A DNA stretch of 64,000 bases, taken from the NCBI RefSeq assembly GCF_014203665.1, contig NZ_JACHJN010000014.1, positions 1 to 64,000 on the forward strand, given 5' to 3'. Origin of the DNA: Saccharothrix tamanrassetensis (GTDB lineage: Bacteria; Actinomycetota; Actinomycetes; Mycobacteriales; Pseudonocardiaceae). Position 1 is the stretch's first letter. Each line of letters opens with the position of its first letter. Positions 1-8,717 of this stretch are shown here, in pieces. The position numbers and the translations under genes were made by a program. The notes below the pieces were generated by a model. The model searched no databases. It was not told the origin of the DNA and was given only the letters and a program-made list of their open reading frames with translations.

Positions 1-42
1 GGTTGGTGGTGCAAGCGGTGAAGCGTGCTTGCACCACCAACC
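1..42. repeat. Perfect 16-bp inverted repeat (hairpin)
   Basis: Bases 1-16 (GGTTGGTGGTGCAAGC) are exactly mirrored by 27-42, leaving a 10-base loop. It lies about 150 bases beyond the stop of the minus-strand surE gene and at the window edge, so it may be a terminator for either side or half of a larger element. There is no T tract next to it. Confidence 0.7.
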
Positions 43-190
43 CAAGCGCGGTCGGGCTTCGCCCAGGCCGTACGGGGAGAACACGAAGCACACGTCTGCG
101 CAGAAGCGCAGCCGGAGCGCCAGAGGCGCCGTGTGCGAGCCGGCGCGAACGCTCCAGGGAGTCGGCGGTTTCCCGAGACCCGCGACCGCC

Positions 191-928
191 CTAGAACTCC
201 AGGCCCGGATCCTCGGCCACCGACCGCAACGGGGTGAGGGTCGAGTGGCCCTCGGCGAGCAGGGCGGCGTCGCTGCCCGGCGGGAGGTCGCCTTCGACGA
301 CGATCGAGGCGAGCGTGATCGAGCCGTCGTCGGTCTCCTTGACCCGGCTGCGGACCGCGCCGAACTCGGCCAGCGAAGCCCGGCGCGGCGCACCGGCCTC
401 CGGGAGGTTGGGCACGTTGAGATTCAGCGTCGCGCCGGGCGGCAGGGCGGCCAGCCGGTCGAACAGGCCAGTGGCCACCGCGACGGCGGTGGCCCAGTGC
501 TCCGCCTCCGGTTCCAGGCCGACGTCCAGCGACACGGCCATCGAGCGCGCACCGTTGATGGCGGCGGTCAGCGCCGCGCCGACGGTTCCGGAGTGCAGGA
601 CCGCACGGCCGACGTTCGCGCCTCGGTTGACGCCGGACAGCACGATGTCCGGGGCGCCGCCGAACGCGCCTTGAGAAGCCACCAGGGCGATGAAGGCGGG
701 GTGCGCGGCGACCGCGTATGCGGGCACGTCGGGCAGTCCGGCCAGTTCCCGGCGTTCCACCTTCACCCGCCGCTCGTCCTCGGCGGCGGTCAGGCCCGCG
801 CTGGTACCGCTGGACTCCCGCGCGGGCGCGGCGACCACCGTCGTCCACCCGTGCTCCACCGCACCGCGCGCCAGGGCGGCCAACCCGGGCGAGTCGATGC
901 CGTCGTCGTTGGTGATGAGCACCCTCAC
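191..928 (-). CDS. surE: SurE family 5'/3'-nucleotidase
   Basis: SurE proteins are metal-dependent phosphatases that remove phosphate from nucleoside 5'- and 3'-monophosphates. The metal-binding start LITNDDGIDSPG and the later SGVNRGANVG and HSGTVGAA motifs are present, and the length (245 residues) is normal for the family. I start at the GTG of VRVLITNDDG (928) because GGAGGA lies six bases upstream; a frame extension to 943 would place that ribosome site inside the gene. The GTG overlaps the stop of the upstream PfkB gene as GTGA, so the two are probably translationally coupled. Confidence 0.9.
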   Translation of the reverse strand: MRVLITNDDGIDSPGLAALARGAVEHGWTTVVAAPARESSGTSAGLTAAEDERRVKVERRELAGLPDVPAYAVAAHPAFIALVASQGAFGGAPDIVLSGVNRGANVGRAVLHSGTVGAALTAAINGARSMAVSLDVGLEPEAEHWATAVAVATGLFDRLAALPPGATLNLNVPNLPEAGAPRRASLAEFGAVRSRVKETDDGSITLASIVVEGDLPPGSDAALLAEGHSTLTPLRSVAEDPGLEF

Positions 929-1851
929 CTGTCGTCCTCCCACCGCTTGAGCCGCACCCGTCCGACCAGTTCCCGCACCACGTCCCCGCTGCCCGACCCG
1001 AGCCCGTGCCGCATGACGTTCACCGCGCCCGCCGCCGCGCCGAGCTTGAGCGACTCCTCGACGGACAAGCCCTGCGCCAGCCCGGCCGCCAGCCCGGCGG
1101 TCATCGAGTCACCGCCGCCACGCGTGTCCACTGTAGACAGGCGCGGCGATTCCACCAGGAAGAACCCGCCGTCGATCATCGCCAGGGTCTCCTCCGCCGC
1201 CCGCGACACCACGACCGAACCGACGCCCGAGGAGGCGACCTGCTCGCACGCCTTCACCAGGTCCGGCAGCGAGTCGGACTCGGCCAACCCGTCGGACACC
1301 AGTTCCTCGTGGCTGACCTTCACCACCGCCGGACCGCCCGCGAGCGCGGCGGCCAGCCGCCCGCCGGACAGGTCCACCACGACCTGGCAGCCGTTGCCGC
1401 CGAGGTCCCTGGTCAGCCGTTCGTAGACCGAGTCCGGCACCGGCTCGTCGTTCTCGGCGGGTCCGCTGAGCACCGCCACGCCCGCGTGCAGCGCTTCGAC
1501 CAGGGTCATCTCGTACAGGTCGTCCAACTCGTGCCGGGACAGCGAGTCCGCCGGCATCACCACCATGGGATCCCGCACGCCGTCGCGGCGGTCGTGCACG
1601 TACGCCCCGTTGCGGGCGACGACGTCCCGGGCCTTCAGGTCCACCCCGATGAGTTGCCGCAGCACCTGACCCGTCTCGCCGCCGAGGGCCGCGCAGAGCA
1701 CCACCTCGACGCCCAGGGATCGGATCATCCGGGACTGCCACACCCCCTGACCTCCCGCGTGGATGTGGATGTCAGGCTCGCCGTCCAACTCCTCCACCGT
1801 CACCGTCAACTGCGGGGACGGCGCGAACACTGCCACTCGACCTGTCGTCAT
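925..1851 (-). CDS. PfkB family carbohydrate kinase
   Basis: This 308-residue protein belongs to the ribokinase/PfkB superfamily, most like 1-phosphofructokinase-type sugar-phosphate kinases. The N-terminal glycine pair (HAGGQGVWQSR) and the C-terminal catalytic signature DTRGGGDSMTAG with the catalytic Asp are visible; the usual second motif reads DTxGAGD, so one Ala is Gly here. It is the first gene of a two-gene unit with surE (4-base overlap), which suggests a joint role in sugar-phosphate or nucleotide turnover. The substrate cannot be read from the sequence. Confidence 0.85.
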   Translation of the reverse strand: MTTGRVAVFAPSPQLTVTVEELDGEPDIHIHAGGQGVWQSRMIRSLGVEVVLCAALGGETGQVLRQLIGVDLKARDVVARNGAYVHDRRDGVRDPMVVMPADSLSRHELDDLYEMTLVEALHAGVAVLSGPAENDEPVPDSVYERLTRDLGGNGCQVVVDLSGGRLAAALAGGPAVVKVSHEELVSDGLAESDSLPDLVKACEQVASSGVGSVVVSRAAEETLAMIDGGFFLVESPRLSTVDTRGGGDSMTAGLAAGLAQGLSVEESLKLGAAAGAVNVMRHGLGSGSGDVVRELVGRVRLKRWEDDR

Positions 1852-1899
1852 GAACCCCCTTTACCCGTTTTGCCCGATTCACACCCCGAACCCGCGTCC

Positions 1900-2121
1900 T
1901 CAGCCCGGATCACCGCGCCGCTTGCGGTGGACCACCCAGAACAGGTCCACCACCAGCCCGACGGCGATCAAGGCGAGCACCACCGCGAGGAACGTGAACC
2001 CGGCCCGCGCGAGCAGGAGGGCCGCCCCGCCGTTGAGCACGATGCCGAAACCGGCCAGCCACAGCCGAAGCGTCAACGCGCTGCGCGGCGGGGCACGTGG
2101 TGGCAGTCCATCCTCGTCCAT
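1900..2121 (-). CDS. DUF6343 family small membrane protein
   Basis: A 73-residue protein starting MDEDGLPPRAPPRSALTL with two hydrophobic segments (about 19-38 and 42-63) and a basic C-terminus. The PRSALTLRLWLAGFG stretch resembles the DUF6343 family of actinobacterial membrane proteins of unknown function. The frame stays open upstream to 2496, but that part is antisense to the next gene and has no membrane or codon signal, so I start at the ATG at 2121. Confidence 0.7.
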   Translation of the reverse strand: MDEDGLPPRAPPRSALTLRLWLAGFGIVLNGGAALLLARAGFTFLAVVLALIAVGLVVDLFWVVHRKRRGDPG

Positions 2122-2257
2122 GTACGCGGGATTCCCCGATCCGCGGCGTGCACACCGGTAGGCCGTCGGGATGAGCCCGCCTTCATCCCGAAGTCCGACG
2201 CCGGGTGACCCGACCGCGAACCATGATCGCCACGATTCGGACGACCGAGGGGACGGT

Positions 2258-3652
2258 ATGAGCAGAGCAGTGGTGTTGGCCGTGGTGGTGGGGGTGGCCG
2301 TGGCGGCCGTGCCCGCCGTCGCGCAGGCGGAGCGGAGCCGGCCGGACTGGCGGGCGTGCGGCGAGCGAGGGGCCGAGTGCGCCTCGGTCGCGGTGCCGTT
2401 GGACTGGGCCCGGCCGGGTGGTGAACGGATCACCGTGGCGGTGTCCAGGGTGAAGGCGGCCGATCCGGCGCGGCGGATCGGGGTGTTGTTCGTCAACCCC
2501 GGCGGACCGGGCGGACCGGCGGTGCCGCTGGTGCGGGACTACCTGGCCGAGGTGTTCCCACCGGACCTGCGCGACCGGTTCGACATCGTCGGCGTCGACC
2601 CGCGCGGAGTCGGGGAGAGCGTGCCGGCCATCACGTGCCCGAAGCCGCCGACGGACCCGAAGACCACTCAGTTCCCCCGCACGCCGGAGCAGTACCAGCG
2701 GCTGGTCTCGTACAACCGGGAGGTCGCGAACGCCTGCCGGCAGGCCACCGGGCCGTTGATCGACCACGTCGACACCGTCAGCGCGGCCCGTGACTTCGAC
2801 GCGGTGCGTGCGGCGTTGGGCGCCGACGAGGTGAGCTGGCTGGGCCTGTCCTACGGCACGCTGCTGGGCGCGACCTACGCCAAGATGTTCCCGAACCGGG
2901 TACGTGCGGCGGTGTTCGACGGGGCTGTGGACCACACGATCGGGTCGCGCCGGATGGCCTCCGACGAGGCCAGGAGCACCGAGGACGTGTTCACCAGGTT
3001 CGCCGAGTGGTGCGCCGCCGAGCAGTCCTGCGCACTGCACGGGCGCGACGTGCTCGCCGAGTACCGCGCCCTCCAGGACCGCGCGGAACGGCAGAACATC
3101 CCCGCCGAAGGCGCACCGGACGGCGTCACGGCCGAGCGGATCGGGTACGGCGTGTACGAGCTGTTGTACATGACCGAGACGTGGCCGCACCTGGCCGAAG
3201 GCCTCCGCGACGCGACCGCCGCCGAGCCGGACGCGGCGATGTTCGTGGGCCGACCGTCGTCCTCGCAGGCCGCCTACCGGGTCATCGCGTGCCACGACTT
3301 CCCCAGCGACGTCCGCGGCTTCGCCGACCTGGCCGCCCGGCAGCGGGAGGCCCGGCGACTCGCCCCGGTCACCCGTGGCCACGTCGAGGCGTGGGACATC
3401 CAGGCCGGGTGCGCCGGCTGGCCCATCCGACCGGCGAACCCGTGGGGACCTGTCCTGGTGCGCGGCGCGGCGAACGTGCTCGTGGTGGGCGGCGAGCACG
3501 ACCCGGCCACCCCGCACGCGTGGGCGGTCGGCCTGACCTGTCAGATCCAGGGCTCACGGCTGCTCACCTCCACCGCCGTCGGCCACACCGCCTACTTCAA
3601 CGACCCGGACGTCAGGCGGCAGGAGGTGGCGCACCTCGTCGATGCCGCCTGA
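2258..3652 (+). CDS. Secreted TAP-like alpha/beta hydrolase (tripeptidyl aminopeptidase type)
   Basis: A 464-residue exported hydrolase. The ATG at 2258 follows a GAGGGGA ribosome site and opens a signal peptide (MSRAVVLAVVVGVAVAAVPA, cut near AQA). The oxyanion loop FVNPGGPGG, the nucleophile elbow GLSYGT, an Asp in GGEHDPATP and the His in VGHTAYFND match the alpha/beta hydrolase fold with a C-terminal TAP domain, as in Streptomyces tripeptidyl aminopeptidases that trim N-termini outside the cell. Substrate preference is inferred from the family. It stands alone, transcribed away from the DUF6343 gene. Confidence 0.88.
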   Translation: MSRAVVLAVVVGVAVAAVPAVAQAERSRPDWRACGERGAECASVAVPLDWARPGGERITVAVSRVKAADPARRIGVLFVNPGGPGGPAVPLVRDYLAEVFPPDLRDRFDIVGVDPRGVGESVPAITCPKPPTDPKTTQFPRTPEQYQRLVSYNREVANACRQATGPLIDHVDTVSAARDFDAVRAALGADEVSWLGLSYGTLLGATYAKMFPNRVRAAVFDGAVDHTIGSRRMASDEARSTEDVFTRFAEWCAAEQSCALHGRDVLAEYRALQDRAERQNIPAEGAPDGVTAERIGYGVYELLYMTETWPHLAEGLRDATAAEPDAAMFVGRPSSSQAAYRVIACHDFPSDVRGFADLAARQREARRLAPVTRGHVEAWDIQAGCAGWPIRPANPWGPVLVRGAANVLVVGGEHDPATPHAWAVGLTCQIQGSRLLTSTAVGHTAYFNDPDVRRQEVAHLVDAA

Positions 3653-3691
3653 CCGCGAATCGACCGCCGCATCCGCCTAATGTGAACGCTC

Positions 3692-4144
3692 GTGAACAGC
3701 ATTCAGGAACGCCTCTACCCCAAGCTGCCGTGCTTCGGCTGCGGTCACGCGAACGCCAAGGGCCTGCGGTTGCGCAGCTATCCCGGTGACGACGGCGTGG
3801 TGACCGCGACGTTCACACCGTGGCCGGAGCACGACAACGGGTTGGGGTTCCTGAACGGCGGCATCATCTGCACGGTGCTGGACTGCCACAGTGCCGCCGC
3901 CGTGATGCTGGAGGCCGACCGGCAGGGCTGGAAGCCCCTCGGTGACGCCGCGCTGTCGTACGTGACAGCGGGTCTGGACGTGCGCTACCTGCGGCCGTCG
4001 CCGCTGGGCGACCCGGTGGAACTGCGGGCGTCGGTGCGGGAGGCGTCCGAGGCGCGGATGACCGTGGACGTGGAACTGGTGTGGGACGGCAAGACGCGGG
4101 CGGGGGCGACGGCGCTGTGGAAGCGCTGGCGACCCCGCCCGTGA
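3692..4144 (+). CDS. PaaI/hotdog-fold thioesterase
   Basis: A 150-residue single hotdog domain. The pattern CFGCGHANAKGL near the start and the helix FLNGGIICTVLDCHSAAA are typical of the PaaI-like acyl-CoA thioesterase group, which hydrolyses small or aromatic acyl-CoA. The start is a GTG at 3692, 39 bases after the TAP-like gene, with no strong Shine-Dalgarno site. It converges on the unknown gene at 4149-4619 with only four bases between. The thioester substrate is unknown. Confidence 0.82.
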   Translation: MNSIQERLYPKLPCFGCGHANAKGLRLRSYPGDDGVVTATFTPWPEHDNGLGFLNGGIICTVLDCHSAAAVMLEADRQGWKPLGDAALSYVTAGLDVRYLRPSPLGDPVELRASVREASEARMTVDVELVWDGKTRAGATALWKRWRPRP

Positions 4145-4148
4145 GCGG

Positions 4149-4619
4149 TCACCGGAGGTGGTCGGCCAGGGCGTCGGCGATCGCGGCGGCGCCCACCCAG
4201 CGGTCGGACTCCTTCGGGGACAACTCGACGGTCGCCAGCGGCTCACCCGCGAGCACGAGGTCCGGGCCCGCCGGGTAGGCGCGCAGGACCGACGCTCCGG
4301 GACGGATCGGGATCACCGCCGCGACTCCGCCGACCGTGCCCGCGATGGCGATGACCTGCTCGTCGTTCTCGGCGGGATCGACCCTGACCTGGTCGACCGC
4401 GACCCGGACCCCCTTCTCCGCGAGCCGGGCGATGACGGCCTCGGCGAGCCCGTCGCTGATCGCGATCAACCGGGCGCGGCGCAGGATCTCGACGTACCGT
4501 GCCGGGGGCTCGTGGTCGACGCCGCGCTGGTCGCGTGCCGCCGGGCCGGCGGCTCCCATCTCGGCGAAACGGGTGCGCGCTTCCTGCTCGACGCGCGCGG
4601 GGTCGACGGTCTTCGCCAC
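4149..4619 (-). CDS. Hypothetical protein, 156 residues
   Basis: I do not recognise the family. The protein begins MAKTVDPARVEQEARTRF, has an acidic/helical N-terminal third, then alternating hydrophobic segments (VIAIAGTVGGVAAVIPI, ELVLAGEPLATVELS) that look like beta strands of a small soluble domain. No signal peptide or membrane helix is present. Coding character (GC-rich third positions) supports a real gene. It is monocistronic, converging on the thioesterase. Confidence 0.6.
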   Translation of the reverse strand: MAKTVDPARVEQEARTRFAEMGAAGPAARDQRGVDHEPPARYVEILRRARLIAISDGLAEAVIARLAEKGVRVAVDQVRVDPAENDEQVIAIAGTVGGVAAVIPIRPGASVLRAYPAGPDLVLAGEPLATVELSPKESDRWVGAAAIADALADHLR

Positions 4620-4760
4620 GGTCCGGGTGCTCCTGCCTCACGATGCTTGCGGTGACAACAGACCCTACGTGGTGAACCCGCAAAATTGCGGACACGACGC
4701 TTCCCCGATCGGGCGGATCACACTTGTCCCCGATGCGGTGAAGGTTCTGCTGAAGCGCAG

Positions 4761-4795
4761 GCCGGCCCGGCGACCGAGGCGGTCACCGGGCCGGC
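4761..4795. repeat. Imperfect 15-bp hairpin
   Basis: GCCGGCCCGG at 4761-4770 pairs exactly with 4786-4795; after one mismatch four further pairs form around a GAGGC loop. It could be an old terminator or part of the decayed gene. Confidence 0.6.
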
Positions 4796-4857
4796 GTGGG
4801 CAGGGCACGGGCGATGTCGACGCGTTGGCGGCGGAGGCCGGAGAGCTGGTGTGGGCG
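4786..4857 (-). pseudogene. Fragment resembling an ABC transporter ATPase signature
   Basis: The minus strand reads RPHQLSGLRRQRVDIARALP before a stop at 4783. This aligns with the family C-loop of oligopeptide-type ABC ATPases (usual form PHQLSGGxRQRVxIARAL). No Walker A or Walker B follows in any frame nearby, so I read it as a short relic of a deleted gene. A chance match is possible. Confidence 0.4.
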
Positions 4858-5074
4858 GCGGTCCGCCTGGTCGGCGAGGCCGACCGCGGCGTCTCCGACT
4901 GCGGCGACTCCGTCCACGGCGGACACCATCGAACGCCGCCCGCATCGTGCGCCGGATGCGCCCACCTCGCTGACCGGACAAGAGACCGAAGTCCCCACCC
5001 TGGTCCTACGTGGGCCGTCCAACCAGGACATCAGCGTCGACTCGCGCACGCCGCCGTCACTGCCGTGAACACGT

Positions 5075-5104
5075 AGGGCCTCGTCCGCTGACGGACGAGG
5101 CCCT
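5075..5104 (-). terminator. Terminator of the DUF4383 gene
   Basis: A perfect 13-bp stem (AGGGCCTCGTCCG mirrored) with a 4-base loop sits 17 bases past the DUF4383 stop. It has no long T run, as usual for high-GC actinomycetes. Confidence 0.75.
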
Positions 5105-5120
5105 GTGGTGGTCGGTTCGG

Positions 5121-5564
5121 TCAGACGGTCCGCTTCCGGCGCAGGGCCAGACCGAGCCCGATCATGCCCACGGCCAGGAACAGGTGCAGCCAGTTGTCCG
5201 CGGTGTTCAGCGGGACGAAGTTGGCGGCGCTGTCGAAGTCGATGATCAGCCCGTAGAGCCACAGCACCAGGTAGACCGCGCCGCCGCCGATCAGGAACGC
5301 GGTCGCGCCCGCGACCGTGCGTGCCATCACGAAGCCGACCACACCGAACAGCAGGTGCACGATGTTGTGCAGGACCGACACGTGGAACACGCCCAGCAGC
5401 ATCGCGGTGGAATGGTGACCGCCGAACGTCATGCCGTCGTAGTCGGTGGTCACACCGGGGATGAAGCCCAGGATTCCGACCAGCAGGAACACCGCGGCAA
5501 CCGCCATCGCAGCTATTCTCACCGGGTGCGAATTCCGGACCGACCCGGTGTTTGCGTTAGTCAT
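5121..5564 (-). CDS. DUF4383 family membrane protein
   Basis: A 147-residue integral membrane protein with four hydrophobic segments and the FHVSVLHNIVHLLFGVVG motif that marks DUF4383. I start at MTNANTG because AAGGAGA lies eight bases upstream; an upstream extension to 5624 has no such site. Function is unknown. It is transcribed alone, downstream of and in the same direction as mntH but with its own leader. Confidence 0.8.
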   Translation of the reverse strand: MTNANTGSVRNSHPVRIAAMAVAAVFLLVGILGFIPGVTTDYDGMTFGGHHSTAMLLGVFHVSVLHNIVHLLFGVVGFVMARTVAGATAFLIGGGAVYLVLWLYGLIIDFDSAANFVPLNTADNWLHLFLAVGMIGLGLALRRKRTV

Positions 5565-5655
5565 GACCGTCTCCTTCTTCCTAGTCGGACCCGGTGGGTG
5601 GCTACCCGTCTTTCCGATTCGCACACTTTCTGCGGGGAGGACCGATATCGGACTG

Positions 5656-6894
5656 TCACCCGGTGAGGGTCCGTACGAGCAGGAACAGGTTCAGCGCGGA
5701 GATCACCGCCGCACCCGCCGCGCCGATCCACGTCGTGGCCCGCCGGTCGGCCGCGTCGCCCATGACGTCCGCCCGCCGACCCAGCAGCACCAGCGGCACC
5801 AGGGCGAACGGGATGCCGAACGACAGCACGACCTGACTGAGCACCAACGCCTTCGTAGGGTCCACCCCGGACGCCAGCACCGCCAGTGCGGGAGCCATGG
5901 TGAGCAGTCGGCGCAGCGCCAGCGGGATGCGCCGGCGCAGGAAGCCCTCCATCACGATCTGGCCGGAGTAGGTGCCCACACTGGACGCGGCCAGGCCGGA
6001 CGCCAGCAGCGCCAGGGCGAACGCCAGCGCCGCGCCGGGCCCGAGCAGGTCGCCCAGCCCGGCGTGCATGTCCTCCAGCGACTCCCCCGGCGACCCGGTC
6101 GCGTGGAACGCCCCGGCCGCCACCACCAGCATGCTCACGTTGACCAGCCCGGCGACCCCCAGGGCCACCACGATGTCGGCTCGGCCGGCCCGCAGCGCGC
6201 TGGCCCGCGCCCCCGGGTCGCTGACGTGGTGGTGCCGGGTGAGCGCCGAGTGCAGGTAGATGACGTGCGGCATGACCGTCGCACCGAGCATTCCGGTGGC
6301 CAGCAGCACGCTGTCCGCGCCCGCGAAGCCGGGCACCAGGCCGGCCGCCGCGCCGGTCGGCGGACCCAGCCGCAGCGCCTGGTACAGGAACCCGCCGAGC
6401 ACGATCGCGAGCAGACCGATGATCACCGACTCGAACCTGCGGCGGCGCAGCGGCGCGAGCGCCAGGATGCCCGCCGACACCACGGCGGTGATCAGCGCGG
6501 CGGGCAGCAGCGGCACCCCGAACAGCAGGTTCAGCGCCACCGCCGCGCCGACGAACTCGGCCAGGTCGGTGGCCATGGCGACCAGCTCGGCCTGCACCCA
6601 GAGCAGCCCGGTCACCGGGCGCGGGTAGTGCTCCCGGCACAGCTCCGGCAGGCTGCGGCCGGTCACCACGCCGAGCTTCGCCGACTGGTACTGGATGAAC
6701 ATCGCCAGCAGGCTCGCGCCGACGATCACCCACAGCAGCAGGTAGCCGTGCTTCGCACCGCCCGCCATGTTGGTGGCGAAGTTCCCCGGGTCGACGTAGG
6801 CGACCGCCACCACGAACGCCGGCCCCATCACGACGGCCGCCGAGCGCAGCCGGGTCACCAGCCGCGGCCGGACCTCCACCGGCACACCGGTCAT
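5656..6894 (-). CDS. mntH: NRAMP family Mn2+/divalent metal transporter
   Basis: A 412-residue protein with about 11 membrane helices. The metal-binding motifs DPGN (helix 1) and MPH (helix 6) of the proton-coupled NRAMP/MntH family are both intact, and AGAGGA precedes the ATG. Next upstream on the same strand, 67 bases away, is a manganese catalase. Known MntH proteins import Mn2+, so this transporter most likely supplies that enzyme. A strong hairpin lies between the two genes and may reduce read-through. Confidence 0.9.
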   Translation of the reverse strand: MTGVPVEVRPRLVTRLRSAAVVMGPAFVVAVAYVDPGNFATNMAGGAKHGYLLLWVIVGASLLAMFIQYQSAKLGVVTGRSLPELCREHYPRPVTGLLWVQAELVAMATDLAEFVGAAVALNLLFGVPLLPAALITAVVSAGILALAPLRRRRFESVIIGLLAIVLGGFLYQALRLGPPTGAAAGLVPGFAGADSVLLATGMLGATVMPHVIYLHSALTRHHHVSDPGARASALRAGRADIVVALGVAGLVNVSMLVVAAGAFHATGSPGESLEDMHAGLGDLLGPGAALAFALALLASGLAASSVGTYSGQIVMEGFLRRRIPLALRRLLTMAPALAVLASGVDPTKALVLSQVVLSFGIPFALVPLVLLGRRADVMGDAADRRATTWIGAAGAAVISALNLFLLVRTLTG

Positions 6895-6918
6895 TCGAGC
6901 GTTCCTCTCGCTGCACGG

Positions 6919-6951
6919 GCGCGTGCCGCCCCGGTCGGGGGCGACACGCGC
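6919..6951 (-). terminator. Hairpin between Mn catalase and mntH
   Basis: Bases 6919-6932 pair with 6938-6951 (14 bp, one mismatch, 5-base loop). It follows the catalase stop by 10 bases and could act as a partial terminator, giving more catalase than transporter transcript. Confidence 0.55.
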
Positions 6952-6961
6952 CGACCGGTGG

Positions 6962-7825
6962 TCAGGTGAGCTTGCGGATGGCCTTCTCGATCAGCCCGAG
7001 GTTGGCCGGGCTGGTCGAGTACAGCAGGGGGTCGGGCTTCGGTGCGGACGCCTTGTCCCCCAGCGGCTGGGGGTCGGTGACGTAGGAGAACTCGTGCGTG
7101 CCGTCCGGCGCGGGTCCGGACGCCCAGCGGCCCTCCTGCCCGGCCGGGCCGTCGGAGTTGTGCCAGATGGTGCCCGCGTGCTCCTGGTGCTCCTCGTCGA
7201 ACAGCGCGCTCGGCGAGATCGGCCCCTCCAGGCCGTCCTCCTGGAGCTCCTCGATCGCCGCCAGCCACATGTTCTGGTGGGCGGTGTCGCGGGCCAGGTT
7301 GAACTTCAGCATGTCGCGCACGCCGGGGTCGTCGGTCATGTTGTACAGCCGGGCGGTCTGCAACCTGCCCTGCGCCTCGGCCGCGACGTTGGCCCGGAAG
7401 TCCGCCATCAGGTTGCCGCTGGCGACGATGAACCGCCCGTTCCACGGCACGCCGTTGCTGTCGGACAGCGTGGGGCCGCCGCCGCTGACGATCGCCTGCT
7501 GCGGGTCCATGCCGCCGATCACGGCGGCCACCACCGGGTCGTCGGCCACCGCCTTCGCCGTCACGTCGGAGGGCGCTCCCTCCAGCAGCCGGGCGACCAT
7601 GGTCGCGATCATCTCGACGTGGCCGATCTCCTCGGTGGCCACGTCCATGATGAGGTCCTTGTACTTGCCCTCCATCCGGCAGTTCCACCCCTGGAACAGG
7701 TACTGCATGGTCACGGTCATCTCGCCGAACGCGCCGCCGATGAGTTCTTGCAGCTTGCGCGCGTAGTGCGCGTCCGGCGCGGTGGGCTTCGCCTCGAACT
7801 GGAGTTTGCTCGTGTGCAGGAACAT
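6962..7825 (-). CDS. Manganese catalase
   Basis: A 287-residue non-haem catalase that breaks down hydrogen peroxide at a dimanganese centre in the cytoplasm. The four-helix-bundle ligand residues lie in FGEMTVTMQYLF, TEEIGHVEMIATM, AEAQGRLQTARLY and ARDTAHQNMW (Glu and His pairs), and the C-terminal tail is the usual low-complexity extension. A GAGGAGG site precedes the ATG; TAACGT about 30 bases upstream could be a -10. It leads a likely unit with mntH. Confidence 0.9.
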   Translation of the reverse strand: MFLHTSKLQFEAKPTAPDAHYARKLQELIGGAFGEMTVTMQYLFQGWNCRMEGKYKDLIMDVATEEIGHVEMIATMVARLLEGAPSDVTAKAVADDPVVAAVIGGMDPQQAIVSGGGPTLSDSNGVPWNGRFIVASGNLMADFRANVAAEAQGRLQTARLYNMTDDPGVRDMLKFNLARDTAHQNMWLAAIEELQEDGLEGPISPSALFDEEHQEHAGTIWHNSDGPAGQEGRWASGPAPDGTHEFSYVTDPQPLGDKASAPKPDPLLYSTSPANLGLIEKAIRKLT

Positions 7826-8000
7826 GTCGCCTCCTCGCTTCGGGGAGCCCAGACGTTAGGAAGCGCTCGTGACGGTCCCGGCGCGTCCGCGTCACCGCCG
7901 CGTCACCACCGCTGGTAGGGCCGGGCGAAAAACACCGGATCGTGGTGTGTCCGGCCGCCGGGTGGGCATCCGATGCGTTCGACATGCACTTGAGAAAGCG

Positions 8001-8717
8001 ATGGGTCGCCAGATGACCGACACTTGCACCCCGACCCTCACCCTGCGCCTGCTCGACGGATTCGGGCTGGACGACGGTCGGCTGCACGTCATACCGGCGG
8101 CGCGCAGGCTGCTGGCGCTGCTGGCCATCCGGGAGAAGGCGGTGAACCGGACGACGGCGGCCGCGCTGCTGTGGCCGGAGGCGACCGCCCGTCGCGCGGC
8201 GGCCTCGCTGCGGTCCACCCTGTGGCGACTGGCCAAGCCGACCGGGCCGCTGGTGGAGACCGCGGACGACACCCTGCGCCTGCGCCCCGGCGTCCTGGTC
8301 GACTTCCACCTGGCACGCCGGCTCGCCACGGCGGCCTCCGACCAGCTCCCGGACGCGCACGCGCTCGCCCTGCTCAAAGCCGACCTGCTGCCCGACTGGG
8401 ACCAGCCGTGGCTGACCGCCGAGCAGGACTGGTGGCGGGAGGCGCGGCTGCGCGCCCTGGAGACCCTCAGCGACCGCTTCCGGTGCGCCGGCGACCACCA
8501 CCGGGCCCACCACGCGGCGACGGCGGCCGTGCAGAGCGACCCGCTGCGGGAGAGCGCCCACCGGGTGCTGATCGAGCTGCACCTGGCCGACGGCAACCCG
8601 GCCCAGGCCGTGCGGCAGTACACCGGGTACCGGCACCGGCTGCGCGCCGAACTGGGGCTCGACCCGTCGCCGGAGATCCGCCGCCTGGTCGGCCCGCTGC
8701 TGGGGCGCCGGCCGTGA
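8001..8717 (+). CDS. SARP/BTAD family transcriptional regulator
   Basis: A 238-residue protein with an N-terminal OmpR-type winged helix (about 10-90) and a bacterial transcriptional activation domain (about 95-238; SPEIRRLVGPLL at the end). This is the small SARP layout used by pathway activators in actinomycetes. I start at ATG 8001 (GAGAAAG upstream); ATG 8013 is an alternative. The last codons overlap the next gene as GTGA. It diverges from the manganese catalase. No biosynthetic cluster is adjacent, so its target is unclear. Confidence 0.8.
   Translation: MGRQMTDTCTPTLTLRLLDGFGLDDGRLHVIPAARRLLALLAIREKAVNRTTAAALLWPEATARRAAASLRSTLWRLAKPTGPLVETADDTLRLRPGVLVDFHLARRLATAASDQLPDAHALALLKADLLPDWDQPWLTAEQDWWREARLRALETLSDRFRCAGDHHRAHHAATAAVQSDPLRESAHRVLIELHLADGNPAQAVRQYTGYRHRLRAELGLDPSPEIRRLVGPLLGRRP

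Larger units (their letters stand above)
4620..5120. other. 501-base stretch without an intact gene
   Basis: Between the hypothetical gene and the DUF4383 gene I see no convincing intact CDS. It holds the presumptive promoter of the 4619 gene, a large hairpin (4761-4795), a minus-strand fragment that reads like an ABC-ATPase signature (4786-4857) and the terminator of the DUF4383 gene (5075-5104). It looks like a graveyard of a lost gene. Confidence 0.6.
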
